Shown here: one piece after another, positions 12,758 to 25,139 of the stretch
Numbering within the stretch: the stretch's first letter is position 1
Layout of the letters: each line of letters starts with the position of its first letter
NCBI GenBank assembly: GCA_026419785.1
Contig: JAODTK010005529.1
Location: forward strand, 124,001-188,000
Length of the DNA: 64,000 nucleotides
From: Sclerodactyla briareus
Taxonomy: Eukaryota > Echinodermata > Holothuroidea > Dendrochirotida > Sclerodactylidae
Reading direction: 5' to 3'
The notes under the pieces: model-generated
Told to the model about the DNA's origin: nothing
Database searches by the model: none
What the model saw: only the letters and a program-made list of their open reading frames with translations
Program-made: the position numbers and the translations under genes

Positions 12758-15387
12758 ACTCCCATCCTAACGCACTTGCATGACCCATCTCCCCCTCGCC
12801 CCCAAAACCCTAGCAAAACCCCCCACAATGCAGGAGGGGGACCATTACGGGCTCTTTACACCAATCCTACCTCTTTCCCCTTCCTGGTGGCTACTCCCAT
12901 TACTTGATCTACGTGCTGATTCATTGTTACTCAAATCCCCACAAGTGATGCTATGAATGGGAATAATATTCAAAAATGGAATATCACAACCTCCTCCAAG
13001 ATACATCCAAGTAGCCCCCCTCCCCCGTTTTGCCATGGTAGGCCTAATGAGTACCTTTTCCACCGAAATGTGCCAAAATAATTTTCATAGGTGGATAGCT
13101 TCCCCATACTCCGCTCACATTGTTTGATATATTTAGGCAGGAAACAAGTGATATTTTCGTGATTTATGATCATGAATCCGGAGAGAAGAAAAACGTTTGA
13201 AAAAAAATGCTATCCTAACACACGTGTCATAGGGCAAAATCGAGGCCTATTATACCGGCAAATTTCGGCCGTTTGGCAGAAATTGCTGTGATCGTATTAG
13301 TTTCAGGTGTTTTAGATAATTTTAGAATGTATTCAGGATCATGACAACAGGAAATCGGAACATGTTCCTCTTTGAAAAGAGCCAGCAATGGTTTGACATA
13401 GTAGATTTGGAACGTAGGGGTGCTTTATTAGACTAGGATTCCTGACAAATGTGTGTGTGTCATTGTAGTTTTTCCGAATAAAGAAGGGCAAGTGTATCGC
13501 ATTTTTCGCTAGATGATTTTTAGAATTACATCGCAATGGCAGCAAAGTGTGTCCGCATTTTGCGCTGTGTACCGCTAAAATGAACGCTTGGATACGTCAA
13601 ATAAACATTCCATATATATATGGTTTGTTTGAATTCAAACATAGGTGATGAGATCTAGATGACTCAACTCAAGATACGCCAATTCAAAGGACATCAACAT
13701 TAAACACTGAGGAGGCAATAAACGTTGCACAAGATGTGTGATACGTGTGAGGTTGATCACTGAGCACGTCGATAGACGATGGACTCAACCTACTATACTA
13801 CTACTAAGATCACCCTGAGTAAAGTAAAATAACAGGGATGCCCCAATATAACAGATCACTACAACAAATATCAAGGTACATTTGTGATGCAGTTTGCATG
13901 AATTTCTTAGGAGCCAGATTGCAATGTGTCAATTGACCCATCCTGTGTTCCAATTAACTGGCAAACGGCAGGCCTACCGACCTTCTGACTAGGCGGAAAC
14001 GCTTGTGCTCCAGCCCAGCAAAAACTATCCTCCACTGCTTACAAGCTTCCCTCAGTCATTAGCCAGTGCAAATAGCAAAAAAAAATAAAGTTAACGCCTA
14101 AAATTTGGATTAAGTACATAGTTAGAAAATGCCTTTTATGCATAATGTCCTAAATTGGCGCTATGGTCAGGGTAATCACGCATGCCAACATTAAGGCATA
14201 TATGACAAATATAGCAACACGTTGGGGCCCACAAAAAGTGGGAAGTACAAAATCTGAAAATTTAGGCAAAAGCCCATCGAACAGTGTGTACAAATGCATT
14301 GACCACGTCCAAACAGCATGGTGCCACTGACGTAACAGACATCCATAAATAGAAATAGATGTTGTGTTGACGTGACGAGAAAGTGACACGGGCCAACGGC
14401 CATCAGAGAACAACAGCTGGTAAACAACAATTGCCTAAGATGGAAACCTGGAAAACTAGAGGAAACAAAAACACGAACTGCAAATAATAAACAAAGCTAT
14501 GTGAAAACCCCCACACTGCCCCATCCAAGAAGAACACAACCAACAATGAAGGAAGAAACAGTAGTACTTAGCAATGGGTCCCCCAGCACAACAATGGTGG
14601 CTCTGAAACAAGGTTGAATCATCCCAACTTCACACAGTCCCAACTCCAGGTAGTAAGGCAACAGTTCATGGCAGTGTCTATGTGGACTGGAAGTTACAAT
14701 TGGGATGTCTGGCGCTCAGCCTGAACGTCATGTTTCCTACGCAGGGTTTGAAATAGTGCCTGCCACTTGCGTAGCAATTTAGGGAGAATTGTAGAAACCT
14801 GTGTGCCTGTCTAAAGTTTTGTGTACAAACTGACTGCTTATGCACTTTTAAAAGTTGGTAGCATCTTGCTCATTTGAGAGCATTTCCCGTGATGCTAAAA
14901 ACACCATCTAGTCGAACCACTGTTTCCTAAACGAAAAGGCTATAACAGGAATTCACATATTCTGAAAAGCACAATAGTCTAACTGCACAAAACAATTCGT
15001 AAATTAATTTCGGAATGAGAAATAACAGATTTGGAAAAGCCTGCTCAAGGGATTTTTCTAACTTCACTGTGGAGACTAGCTGCGTCATATGGCGATCATG
15101 AGCGTTGCGTACCAATTGAATCAGACGTTAGGTCACGACCTATGCCGCGGTGCTGTCTTAATATTTTGACGTACCGTTGAAAAAAATGTAGGCTTGTCAA
15201 ATGGAAATAAACGAAGTGGTGGAAGGTTCCGTACCCGTCACACACTAATTCTTCAGCTCTAGTGAAGAAGAATTGTCGGAGAGTACTCGTAAATCGTGAG
15301 GCCTTCACTTCTTTCTTCATCAATATTGTCGCAGTACCCCACTAGAAAACGTTAGTGATGTACGTTTTACTTGATGAATAGATTAGT
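12758..15387. other. No gene recognised
   Basis: An 87-codon minus-strand frame (14,150-14,413) is hydrophobic toward its C-terminus, but I recognise no family. Nothing else is supported. Confidence 0.4.
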
Positions 15388-16354
15388 CAGGCCTCGAATT
15401 AAAAAGTTTGGAAGAGGCAAGGCAATTTTTTGAAGGCAATGTAAAATTGCCTTCGGTTACTTTAAAAATGGAGGGCACCAAGTCAATGAGAAGAATTTGC
15501 AAAGGCAGCAAGGTAATCTGAAAAAAAGACGAGGGCAAGAAGGCAATTTTGAAATTACCGGCAAAATTTTATTTGACCCGTGTTTATGGTAACTCTCTTT
15601 CATACTAGCTAGTCTACACATGAGCTCCGGTGTATTCTTGTCTGTCGGTCAACCTCACGGTTTTGACAATGGATTTTCAACGCTAATTACTTTACTCTAG
15701 ATACTCAAGGATCTTTTTTCCTATTGTTCCCATGAAAAAACAAATGTACTTGCGGGCCATATAATTCATTCACCATATCATGTGGCTACGATATATTGTA
15801 ATTTATAAATGTGATGTGAAAATTTTCGTCGCATACGACCGTACAGTGTACTTCTTGTGGGGCGCTAGCCGGACTTCCGACCCTCGCTAGCGCTGTCCTG
15901 CATTCTGCCGCAAACCGGTTTCTAACCATTCAACAACAATGTGCGTCAGTACGGCCGTGCATGGCAGTATTAGCTCCGAAGTGAATGTACAATTTTTTTT
16001 ATGTGACTCACGTAGGCCGCGCGTGTGCATTCATACTGCGTTTTGTTATTATGTAAAGTGTGAGCAGCGCGGGGCGGGCCAGCCTGGGTTAACGTTATTT
16101 GCACTTTAAATCTATTGATTCCGAAAATGTGACACCTTTAAATGTAATGGGCCTGACGATTGAATGGAAACTTCCAGAAGTTGCTGTAGGGTATTATCGC
16201 TAGCTTTGAGAGGGGGAGGGCACCGACTGCAATGGAACAACTTAGGGCACGGCAGTCACTGCCGGTGGGTGAAGCTTGAAATGTATGGCATCACGGCAAT
16301 TGCAGGGCACCGACGGCGATGCCGTCGTGGCCGTCGGTTTAATTCGAGGCCCTG
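15388..16354. mobile_element. Non-autonomous hAT-like transposon
   Basis: The left end reads 'CAGGCCTCGAATTAAA'. The reverse complement of the right end reads 'CAGGGCCTCGAATTAAAC', so the terminal inverted repeats are about 16 bp with one indel. 'CAGGGCCTCGAA' is the style of hAT termini. Inside the left end are repeated 'GGCAAGGCAATTTT' and 'AAGGCAAT' units (15,415-15,560). Inside the right end are 'GGGCACCGACTGC', 'GGGCACGGCAGTCACTGC' and 'GGCGATGCCGTCG' units (16,205-16,340). Length is 967 bp. There is no transposase frame. The 8-bp flanks (AGATTAGT and GATTTATT) match poorly, so a target duplication is not proven. Confidence 0.7.
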
Positions 16355-18238
16355 GATTTATTTTACAAAGCATATAATTATCTTTCCTACTTTTTTACTA
16401 CGTTTTTTCCGGTCCTTCTACGAAATAACACTGCGCGGATTGCCGATTGCGCGAAATGGTATGCCTGAATTTTGAACACCCAACGATAGCCCTATTCCCA
16501 CTCCTTCACCACACCAAAAACGCGTCTGGCAGCTTGCTTTCACCATTAAAATCGACAGCCGAATTTTCCAGTATAGCCTTTTCTTAATGATGGATAGGCA
16601 TCAATGATATTGATAGCAGCACATTCCTAAAACTGAGGACAACCACAGGTGGCAACAAACCAAATAATGAATCGAGTCCAACCAACACCCTCCTATACAA
16701 TTAAGTCCCTTTGTTAGCTTAGTCCAGGAGGGAGAAGAAAAACCAAGCACAAACCACTTCCACACTCCAGCGAGAGGTGGTGAACAATCTCGCTCTCATT
16801 GTGTTTGCACTTGCAGTTCTTGCGAGGGCCCCTCCCATAACCTAACCCATTCCCCTGGAAAGACGAGCTGATTAGCATTCAGTAGTTCTGATTAGCATCA
16901 TAGTTCTGACGTTCATGACCATCACTAGCACAGTGGCGTAACGTTTGTTAGCATCAACCATCGGCAACTTCACAAATCACCTAATACTGAATAGGGCTAT
17001 CACACAGCACAGCGGCTGCCTCCCTACCCTTACACACTGACTGACATGTGTGACAGCATCTATTTACCCATGCCCTAGCGTAACGTTAGGCCTACGCTTC
17101 TGATCCGTCGATAATTGATGGATCCTTGTCAATGAAATCAGTTTGATCGCTCCCTGATAGTCACAATATTTCAGATGGCAGCACCCTGATATATAATAGC
17201 ATTCACCTCTTTCCTGGGGGAAAATCATGTGCCATTTAATATTCCAATTCCACATATAATGCTTCATAATGGATGACGGTGCGGGTCACCTTTGAGACCA
17301 GGCCTCATCTCGGTGTGAACTTTTACAACACAAATTTGTATCACTCCTACGTCCTTATTTCTTCTTCGCTTGACTCGCTGATATCTCTGACTTTATTGAT
17401 TTTGTGTAAATATTTATACAATCCGTATAAATATATTACAATCTTTTAATTGTTGAATAATCGTTAATTTCATGTAATAATCCAATAAATATTCGAAATC
17501 AGCGAAACAACAGAACGGCAACACATTCGTTCAGCTATATACCTTCTTTGTGACGTCCATTAGCTGACATGATAAGGTTTTTTCTTCCGCAATCTCACGT
17601 CAAGTCAAATTTGCCAGTTGCGCCACCCGCTCTTGACAGCTACGCCAAAAGAGGTGGCGCACACAAGCCCATCTCATCATTGTGACCGATATACCCGCTA
17701 TTTAGCCGACTATGTCAGAGAGCCACTCACGCCATCCTAAAAAATAGAGGGTGCTGTTCCTCACTAATTACTCAGAGCCGCCTATTTAGACCTCTCACTC
17801 AGCGCTACAATAATTATAAATGCAATTTCTCAATAAGCGTGAAAAGTGTTTTGTAAAAATAGTATCAATATGATGTCATCACTGAGTTACTGCGATATAC
17901 GAATCATTATTGGGTCATGCCACCACTGGTTGGCTGTATGCTGTTGTGGCATTATTGCAACATAGCATTTGTTTCGTAATCGAATTGATCGAATGCAACT
18001 TTTGTTTCGAAGGCTCGTGGGAACTGTTAACCACTCATGTCACCAGAGTTGGCAGCAGTTGCATTTGCTGCTTGTAGCCAGGAGGCAAGGCTCTACGCCC
18101 TAGTCTTCGGGAGGGGGGGGGGGGGGTTATGGGGTGGAAACGACAGAATATGAATCTGACTGAAAGTTAATCGAGTGGCAGGTAACGTTTATTTTCATAT
18201 AATCAACCCATATTGGCTGCGCAAGCGGGGGGGGGCGG
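16355..18238. other. No gene recognised; G tract
   Basis: No gene or clear repeat is seen. A run of 14 G is at 18,113-18,126, and G-rich sequence at 18,227-18,240 leads into the long repeat that follows. Confidence 0.4.
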
Positions 18239-20165
18239 GGACGCGTCCCCTCAAAATTTGAGAGTTTGGGGAGGACCGTCCCCTAAATTTTGGACCAGAT
18301 GAAATTTGAAAATTAACCCCAACATCGCCAATTAAACTACTATCGTTAACGTCTGCGGAAACTGATGGAATATATGGACATAGATTTTAACAGTTCCGAA
18401 AATGTGAACCTAGTATCCGTTTCTAAGTTCAACAAATGTTCCGTACGAACCCGTTTTGCCGCATGGTCTGCGATATCCCAGCTTGTACGAAAATCTGTAT
18501 CGAATCACCGCTGTCTGTACAATGCCACAATAACTCGCAGCAAAAGTGGCACACTTTGAAAAGATTTTAGTCCTTAGAAATCAAAAATAGAAAAGTGTGC
18601 TGCATTTTTGTTTCAGCTTTATGATGAACCTGAAACAATCCCCAAAATGACATTTCTGTGAATGACTTTATCATTTACTATCTTGCAGTACTGGCTTTAG
18701 GTGTTTACTTACTTTCAAATAAAAAAGACACCAAAACACATATTTATGTATCAAACTGTATACTGTAAACGAGGGCGCCACAACTAGGTGTCCGGGGGGT
18801 CATGAACCCCCAGCTTTTGGGAGGCCTCCTACTAAAGATTTGTCTCAATCACAAAGGTTTTCTCACCCCCCCCCCCCCCAAGTTGATCTTGACCCCCCAA
18901 CTTTGGACAGTGGATGCGCCCTTGCTGTAAATTGGGGGATATAAATTTGCTTAAGATATGTTGCGATTACAAACTAACATATTTTGAGACCTGATCCTTG
19001 TTGTCTACAACACTTCATCGCCAAGTGAAAAAGGTGTTAAGTACGTTCAAAGACACCAATTGGTCCCACTTTTGGTGTCTTTTCTTTAACTACGTAATGA
19101 TTTTCACTAAGTTGGAACCTATTGTAAAATTCGAGGAAACCAAAGTGATAAAACATGTTAACATTCCAGATTTGGTTCGTCCGACCTTAAACCTCAACAG
19201 ACTGCAAGTCCGATACGCTAACTTACGTGACCAACAGTGGGCGGACCAACTGCCCAGCAAACACAAAAAGTTTTAAAACGTTTTCAAAACAGTTCTAAAT
19301 ATGGTTCGCCAATGTTTCGGAAAAACGTTTTTGTTGAGTAAAATGAATTTTGCAAAAACGTTTTGAACGTTTACAAACGTGTTAGAAAAGTTTAGCAAAC
19401 ATTTTTGTTTTATTCGAATTTAAGAGTAACAACGGACCAGGGAAGCCGAGCGATAATCCAACCAAACGCGACCTCACTAGCTCACCTAAACCTGTTTTGG
19501 CGACTTTTATCGTTAACTGTTATAATTTTATTTTTAATTATTTAGGTTTTCTGGCCATTTAAAAATAAATAAAAAGTTCCCAAAACGTTTTATTAAAACG
19601 TTTTGTAAAACGTTTTCAAAAACATTTTCCTAACATCTATGTACTCAACAAGAACATTTGAAAACATTTGTTGAAAATGATTTTTGAAACGTTTGATTGT
19701 GTTTGTAGGGTGGGGCGGGAAAAAGGGGCTACATTGGGTGGTAGAATCATAATTAACTCGTCTCGATCATGGCACGGAAAATTCACCGTAATGAGGAAGA
19801 AGTTTCGATTTACTCAGATGAGGGGGGGGGCGGGGTGGTGCGTAGTGTGACATCCCCTTTCCCTGGCTCTCCCTCAGCGGAATTTTGCTGTCCGCAAAAC
19901 CCATCCTATATGCAATTATCTTCTTCATACCTACATTTTATTATTCTAACGATTTTGCAGACATGAACCCCCCAGTTTAAGACTGGGTATATATACTCAC
20001 ACAACGCTTCATGAAGTGCCGTTTTTCCGGCCATCTGGGAGGTTTGATAAACCCAAATTTTCATGTACTCCGCGCCAACCATGGTGGCGCTCCGCTTAGA
20101 TAGTACACGAACAATCCCCCAGCAAATTTTGGTCTGGCGTCCCCCCCCCCCCCCCCCCCCCCCCC
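18239..20165 (+). repeat. Long repeat L, copy 1
   Basis: From 'GGACGCGTCCCC' this copy is collinear with 29,944-31,305. Shared anchors include 'ATGAAATTTGAAAATTAAC', 'AAAAGACACCAAA', 'CACCAAGTGAAAA', 'AATTCACCGTAATGAGGAA' and 'GTCTGCAAA'-like phrases. It ends in the 'GCGCCAACC..GGTGGCGCTCC' module and a 25-C run (20,141-20,165). A 458-bp MITE (19,253-19,710) interrupts this copy only. The 92-codon frame at 18,998-19,276 lies within the repeat and is not conserved as a frame in copy 2, so I do not call a gene. Confidence 0.75.
19253..19710. mobile_element. MITE with AAAACGTTTT palindromes
   Basis: The ends read 'CCCAGCAAACACAA' and, reverse-complemented, 'CCCTACAAACACAA' (12 of 14 match). The interior has many 'AAAACGTTTT' palindromes, especially near both ends (about 19,270-19,365 and 19,580-19,625). 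The related repeat copy at 29,944-31,305 runs straight across the equivalent point ('GGCCAACACAGGGGCGG', near 30,933-30,949) with no such insert. That directly shows an insertion. No target duplication is clear and no protein is encoded. Confidence 0.7.
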
Positions 20166-20417
20166 GCCGCCTCCCTTAATTTGTAGGCTTTCCGCCGCCA
20201 CGTATCAACTCGCTTTCAACACAATTTCACACATGACTTCCATGAATGTCACATAGACGGCACCCGTACACAACTCTGTATATGGTATATGAACCATGTC
20301 CCACTGCCCAGTGTGGCCAAGGTGTGAAGTGATTCATAGACCTGAAAAACGGTTTCCATGACATTCATGATGGAGTCCATCTTGATCAGGACATTGGTCG
20401 CCAGCACAGTGGAGCAC

Positions 20418-20467
20418 ATTGATTGATTGATTGTTGATTGAATTGATTGATTGATTGATGTTGATTG
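20418..20467. repeat. (ATTG)n microsatellite
   Basis: Imperfect repeats of GATTGATT across about 50 bp. Confidence 0.9.
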
Positions 20468-20864
20468 TAGTAGGTACACCGAATTTCACTTCACATGAAA
20501 TACTCATTGCCACGCATTTGTAACCACTAAGCTGGGATTCCATATGTGTAGTAATGCGAGCCTCCGGACTGTATGTACAAACACATAGGCATTACAAAAT
20601 CGAACGTTTGTTCAGAAGAGAACCCACTATAATATTAGGCAAAGAGATCGTAAAAAATGCGCAGCCCATGAATATTGTCGTTTGACTTTTCGGGGAAGAT
20701 ATTCCCGGTAGAGTTAATTCGCGGTGATCGCCAATCCCGTATAACGCTTGGATCAGTGACCGTTTTGCATATTCAGTGGTTTATTAGCTTTCTTCATTAT
20801 TTAGTTTATTGCCTCTGTGGACTAATATCTATCTTTGCAGGCAATATGACATATTCAGATACAG

Positions 20865-21165
20865 GCCCCCGCTCAGTTCACGTAAAGGCGATTTTTCACA
20901 TGCGTACCGGCCCGCATCGCATCTATGATCCTATGGATCCTTCCCTCTAAGCCAAGCAACGACATAGCATGGGCTCTGCATTTGTATGGTCTTTTCGCAT
21001 GCGCTTACAGTGGTTTTGCTCTTTTGAAAACGTTCGTTTTCGTAAGATATGTATTCCCTCCAGCCCGGATACGCAACGCATTCCATGGAATCCAGCCTAA
21101 GGCTAGGATTCCTAGATGCTTTTCGTATGTGAAGAACAGCCAATTCACGTGAACTGAACGGGGGC
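20865..21165. mobile_element. MITE with ~40-bp terminal inverted repeats
   Basis: The left end 'GCCCCCGCTCAGTTCACGT' (20,865-20,883) pairs with the reverse complement of 21,147-21,165, 'GCCCCCGTTCAGTTCACGT' (18 of 19). Similarity continues inward through 'TTTTTCACATGCG' against 'TTCTTCACATACG', for about 40 bp. Length is 301 bp. There is no coding content. Flanking duplications are not clean, so the superfamily is open. Confidence 0.7.
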
Positions 21166-23279
21166 TATTGTTGAATTATGTTCTTATTAGCTGCAAACCC
21201 AATATTGGTTCCACAAAGCCAAAGTTCATAAATTAAGGCAACAAACGCTGAATGGGCGAAATAAGGGCACATTTGCCGATATGTAATGCGGAGCGTATCA
21301 CTGCAATGATTTTATGGATTATCGCGCCTTAAGAAGCCAATCAACGAGAATATGCATGAACTTCTGCAAGATAGTCTCATCATAAATACCCCCCCCCCCA
21401 CCCCCACCAGCCCACCCAGCCCCACTAACAAGAATATATTAGCCCAAGAGCCGCACGCTAGTTCCTATCGCTTTAGGCGGGAATCCTTAGGTTATGCTAC
21501 GCACGTTTATTGCTTCCACGACCGTGGAGAGGTATAGGAGGAGTTGCCTGGATGAATAATGTTAATAATAAAGTAGGCAATGCTACTCGTTATATGCGGT
21601 GGCATATATTCCAGACTGAAATCCGGAGGCACCAGCCACAAAACAGAGATATTACACTGAACAGGTTTCGGGTACTTAGCGGAAGATATTGCCGGACACT
21701 AGCTTATTGTATATATGGACCCCTCTCCGGCTCCTTCGAGCCTCCCGAGAGATTGGCTCCCTTTGGATATATTATACATAGGATCCTTGAAGATGTTTGT
21801 TGCATTCATTATTATCTTGAACTGAGTGTTGCGTGTTGAGGTTGCGGCTGGTGATGACTACCTATGGCAATCTATTCAAGTGCTTTCTTCAACCTCCGAA
21901 CGCACTAGCGATGGTCTCATCTTCATCGAATGCTCTCTGCAAAAAACTGTTGTTGGAAACAAAATTCGACACAATTCCCATTTGAATAGTTGAACATTCC
22001 TTCTGTGATGTTGTAAAAGGTGATCACTGCTGTCACGGATGGTGTTGTTTTACGGATACCCTAAAACAGTCCTGGCTTATTTCAGCCCTGTCAAGGCATT
22101 TTCCAATCCTCAGATGGAGTTTCGGTCATTCTGCAGTGCACACTCATAATTCAGTCTTCTTCAAGTATGAGACCCACACGGAAAACGTTAGTGGTGGTCA
22201 AGATGTGGCCAAGCAGGAGACACGCAGAGGTTCACTACCATTCACGGGGGGGGGGGGGCACAAAATACGCAAGGTTCGCCTTCATGGATGCCTATCATTT
22301 TCTGACTTTTTCACTGATCAGACACACTGCCGGCTAAAATGATCGCGTGAACATATAAAAAACACCGCACGTTCTTCGATCCTCTCATGATTTTATGACA
22401 ATACTTCCCATCCATGTGGTACTTGTGCTTACCGGTTTCCATGGGCGAAGTGCAGCACAGAACCTTTTTACCCGAGGAAATGTGGAAGAATTCTCGAGTT
22501 ATGTTGTTATCCTTATTGGGTTAAGGTGTCTGTCTCAGTGTAGTTTTCACACGCGGACTCATGGGCGTCAACAGGCGGCGTCACACAGGCGGCCACTTTC
22601 AAAAGGGGAGGGGATATCATACGTTTGACCCCCCCCACTTTTCCGGACCGTAATAAAACAATATAGGCACATGCCCGATTCTGTATCACTCTAAAACGGA
22701 TTCAATTTTTGTCTAACAAACAAATCGCGTGGAATGTCTTAAGTCCACTAATTCCAGGTGCGGACCACAGGTGAAGATATGACCCGACTAGGGCCGAAGT
22801 GGAAGGAGACCATGTTTGTTTTCAACCGAGTTCGCGAAATTTTAAACGAATAGCCAAAAGTGTATAATTGGGTGTTTTTTAAGTGTTGCGCGCGCAATGG
22901 CCGTTTTTTCTTCAGGCGTTTGTAGGCTAAATATGCGATGTAATGCTTCGAATCATTTTGTGCACTCGATTAATTTCAGAAGCCTTGTGGGCGACTGCCC
23001 CCTCCCCCCCCCCCCCCAATTTTTCGAGATGAAAAATTCGGCACAATTCGTGAAAATTTGGGAAGGAACAAAGCAAAGTGAAAACCATAAGAGAGCCAAA
23101 AGGCTAAGTGATTCCTTGACTCTTTCTGACAAACCTATAGCTAGGCACAAGACAATGGGAGATTGCACCAGCTCATCATGGCAGCAATAACACCTGACAA
23201 ATTTCCCGTTTCATCCCAACCCACCAATAGGATTCCTATACCTCTTACTAAGAAAGCTACACATCTGAATTTCAGATTT
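21166..23279. other. No gene recognised; C and G runs
   Basis: Open frames up to 109 codons (21,510-21,839, +) show no known motif. C runs occur near 21,391 and 23,005, and a G run near 22,246. The one at 23,005 is followed by 'AATTTTTCGAGATG', a juxtaposition repeated elsewhere in the window. Confidence 0.4.
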
Positions 23280-23730
23280 TTCAACTTTGACCTATGACCT
23301 CAGATTACCTCAGATCTGACCACAAAGATAGGTCCCCCGTACCATCGTGGGGAACACACATACAAGTATGAGCTCCATCATCCCGGCGGGTCGAGTTATT
23401 GTGTTTCAAGCTAAAATTAGCCTCAATATCGACTTTTTCCAATTTTCTAATCCTTAACCAAATTCCAACCCCGACCTATACCAAAAACAATCGGGTTCCG
23501 TGCTCTCCATAGGAGAGCTACACACCCAAAATTCCAACCTGATCAGACAACCATCTGGACTTATCGTGTTACAAGGTTTTCAGACTTTGACCTCTGGTGA
23601 CATCAGCATTACCTCTGACGACCCAAAACAATAGGGCTCATGGGTCGTCATGGGGAACCAAAATACCAAGTATGAATTTAACCTATCCAGGTGGGGTCGG
23701 TTATCGTGTTTACAAGCAGGCCTCACATAC
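23280..23730 (+). repeat. Three ~150-bp monomers ('TTATCGTG' family)
   Basis: The phrases 'GGCGGGTCGAGTTATTGTG', 'CATCTGGACTTATCGTG' and 'CCAGGTGGGGTCGGTTATCG' fall near 23,388, 23,545 and 23,690, so spacing is about 150 bp. Each is preceded by 'TTTGACCTCTGGTGACAT'-like and 'ACAATAGGGCTCATGG'-like phrases. The same unit occurs at 7.2-7.4, 7.9-8.1 and 37.5-37.6 kb. Confidence 0.65.
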
Positions 23731-23894
23731 ACACACACACATGCATACACATTACACACTGTCATGACTGATAGATTCCTCGACTTCCGTCAAGGAACAA
23801 AAATGCCTGAAATTCTTCAGACTTTTTACGAAAAAATGCCCGCAAAACATGTCTTTTTTTTCGCGCGCTTTCGCGCGGCGGAAGTTGTCCGATG

Positions 23895-24345
23895 ACGAAC
23901 TGTAAAAATTCGGCGGTACAAAGTTCTGTCCAAATTGGAGTGGATCCCGTACGCCTATTCCCTTCGATCCCACCAGAGACCGTTCGGATTACAACATGGA
24001 TCCCACGAAAACAAAGCCCAGCGTAGAAAAAGTAAAAAAAAAATACCATGTGTGATACCGGTAAATCATCTTAGTAGGCACAATGAAAACTTTTTTGTCT
24101 GTCTGTTACTCAAATCAACTGTAGATGGGGGCACTATTGAGCATGGCAAGGGCTGTTTCCGTCGATCTGTAGAGAATGAAAATCTGAAATTTTATTTCTA
24201 CGCTTCGCGCCAACCGATGGTGGCCGTCCGCTTAGATGGTCAGTTGCATTTCGATGTGTCTCCCCCCTTTTCAATCAAACCATCCGAACGACGCCCCTGC
24301 GCGGACGGGCAGAGCAAAAGGCGTCTATACACTGCGGTAGGATGA
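23895..24345 (+). repeat. Repeat M, copy 1
   Basis: This copy is collinear with 43,905-44,350. Shared anchors are 'CCGTACGC', 'CCCTTCGATCC', 'GACCGTTC', 'TACCATGTGTGA', 'TAAATCATCTTA' and 'CTTTTTTGT'. It ends in the dispersed 'GCGCCAACC..TGGTGG' module (24,207-24,239) followed by a C-rich run. The 136-codon frame here (23,935-24,345) is not kept in the second copy. Confidence 0.7.
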
Positions 24346-24544
24346 CCTATGACGACTCCAGCTGACCTCTTAAATGGCCATCAGCCTTTCGTCACGTGAT
24401 GTTACTATACAAAACCGGTTCTTCTATTATTTCAATTTCAAGTTCATGACAGCAATTCTCAGTTAATTGAACTCTAATGACCACCTCCTCTTGTTGCTTC
24501 TTCGATATGTCACTCACCCTCTCTAGGACTTAGTTTCATTTTGA

Positions 24545-24622
24545 TACATACATACATACATCATACATCCATACATACATACATACATACTACATACATA
24601 CATACAACATACATACATACTA
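24545..24622. repeat. (CATA)n microsatellite
   Basis: Imperfect ACATACAT repeats across about 78 bp. Confidence 0.95.
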
Positions 24623-24775
24623 CTACGAGGTTTCCCGGGTCGGTCTCGAGACTCACTGCTGCCAAGCTTTATATACCGGTACCTCGAGAAGCCTACTGCT
24701 AAGTGTCGAGCCCCGCGTGGAAAAGGCGCACGGCCGAGCGTCCTTGCTTAAAATGAATACTAAGGTATGAATGTA

Positions 24776-24870
24776 CAACACAAACACCCACACAACACAC
24801 ACACACACAACACACACAACACACACGGCAACACACACACACACCGCGCCCCGCGCACACACCACACACA
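24776..24870. repeat. (CA)n microsatellite
   Basis: An interrupted CA run with a GCGC-rich piece near 24,845-24,857. Similar CA or TG plus GCGC blocks adjoin the LINE fragments at 26,175-26,250 and 27,395-27,585, so the microsatellite travels with that repeat. Confidence 0.85.
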
Positions 24871-25139
24871 AACAAACAAGCATGTGTTTTTGTTATTCTC
24901 ACTTCCCACTTGGACTATTTAGAAAATCAAAGGTGACAGGGCTACCACAGTATGTTGCATTGGGGTATCAGAATTCCAAGTTTCCAACCGTATTTTCAGA
25001 TTTTCCGACTCGTAATTCTGAATACTTTTCAGAGTAACCCCCCTCCCCAACCCTTACCCCCCCCCCCCCACGCCCCGCCCTACCCCCCGCCCACACACAC
25101 ACACAGTTGCGACAGTCCTGAGCCCCACCTCGACTCCCG

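Noticed and set aside
14150-14413. Hydrophobic 87-codon minus frame as a membrane protein
   Set aside because: No family is recognised, and it has overlapping frames of equal plausibility.
23935-24345. 136-codon plus-strand frame as a gene
   Set aside because: It lies in repeat M, whose second copy at 43.9 kb does not keep the frame.
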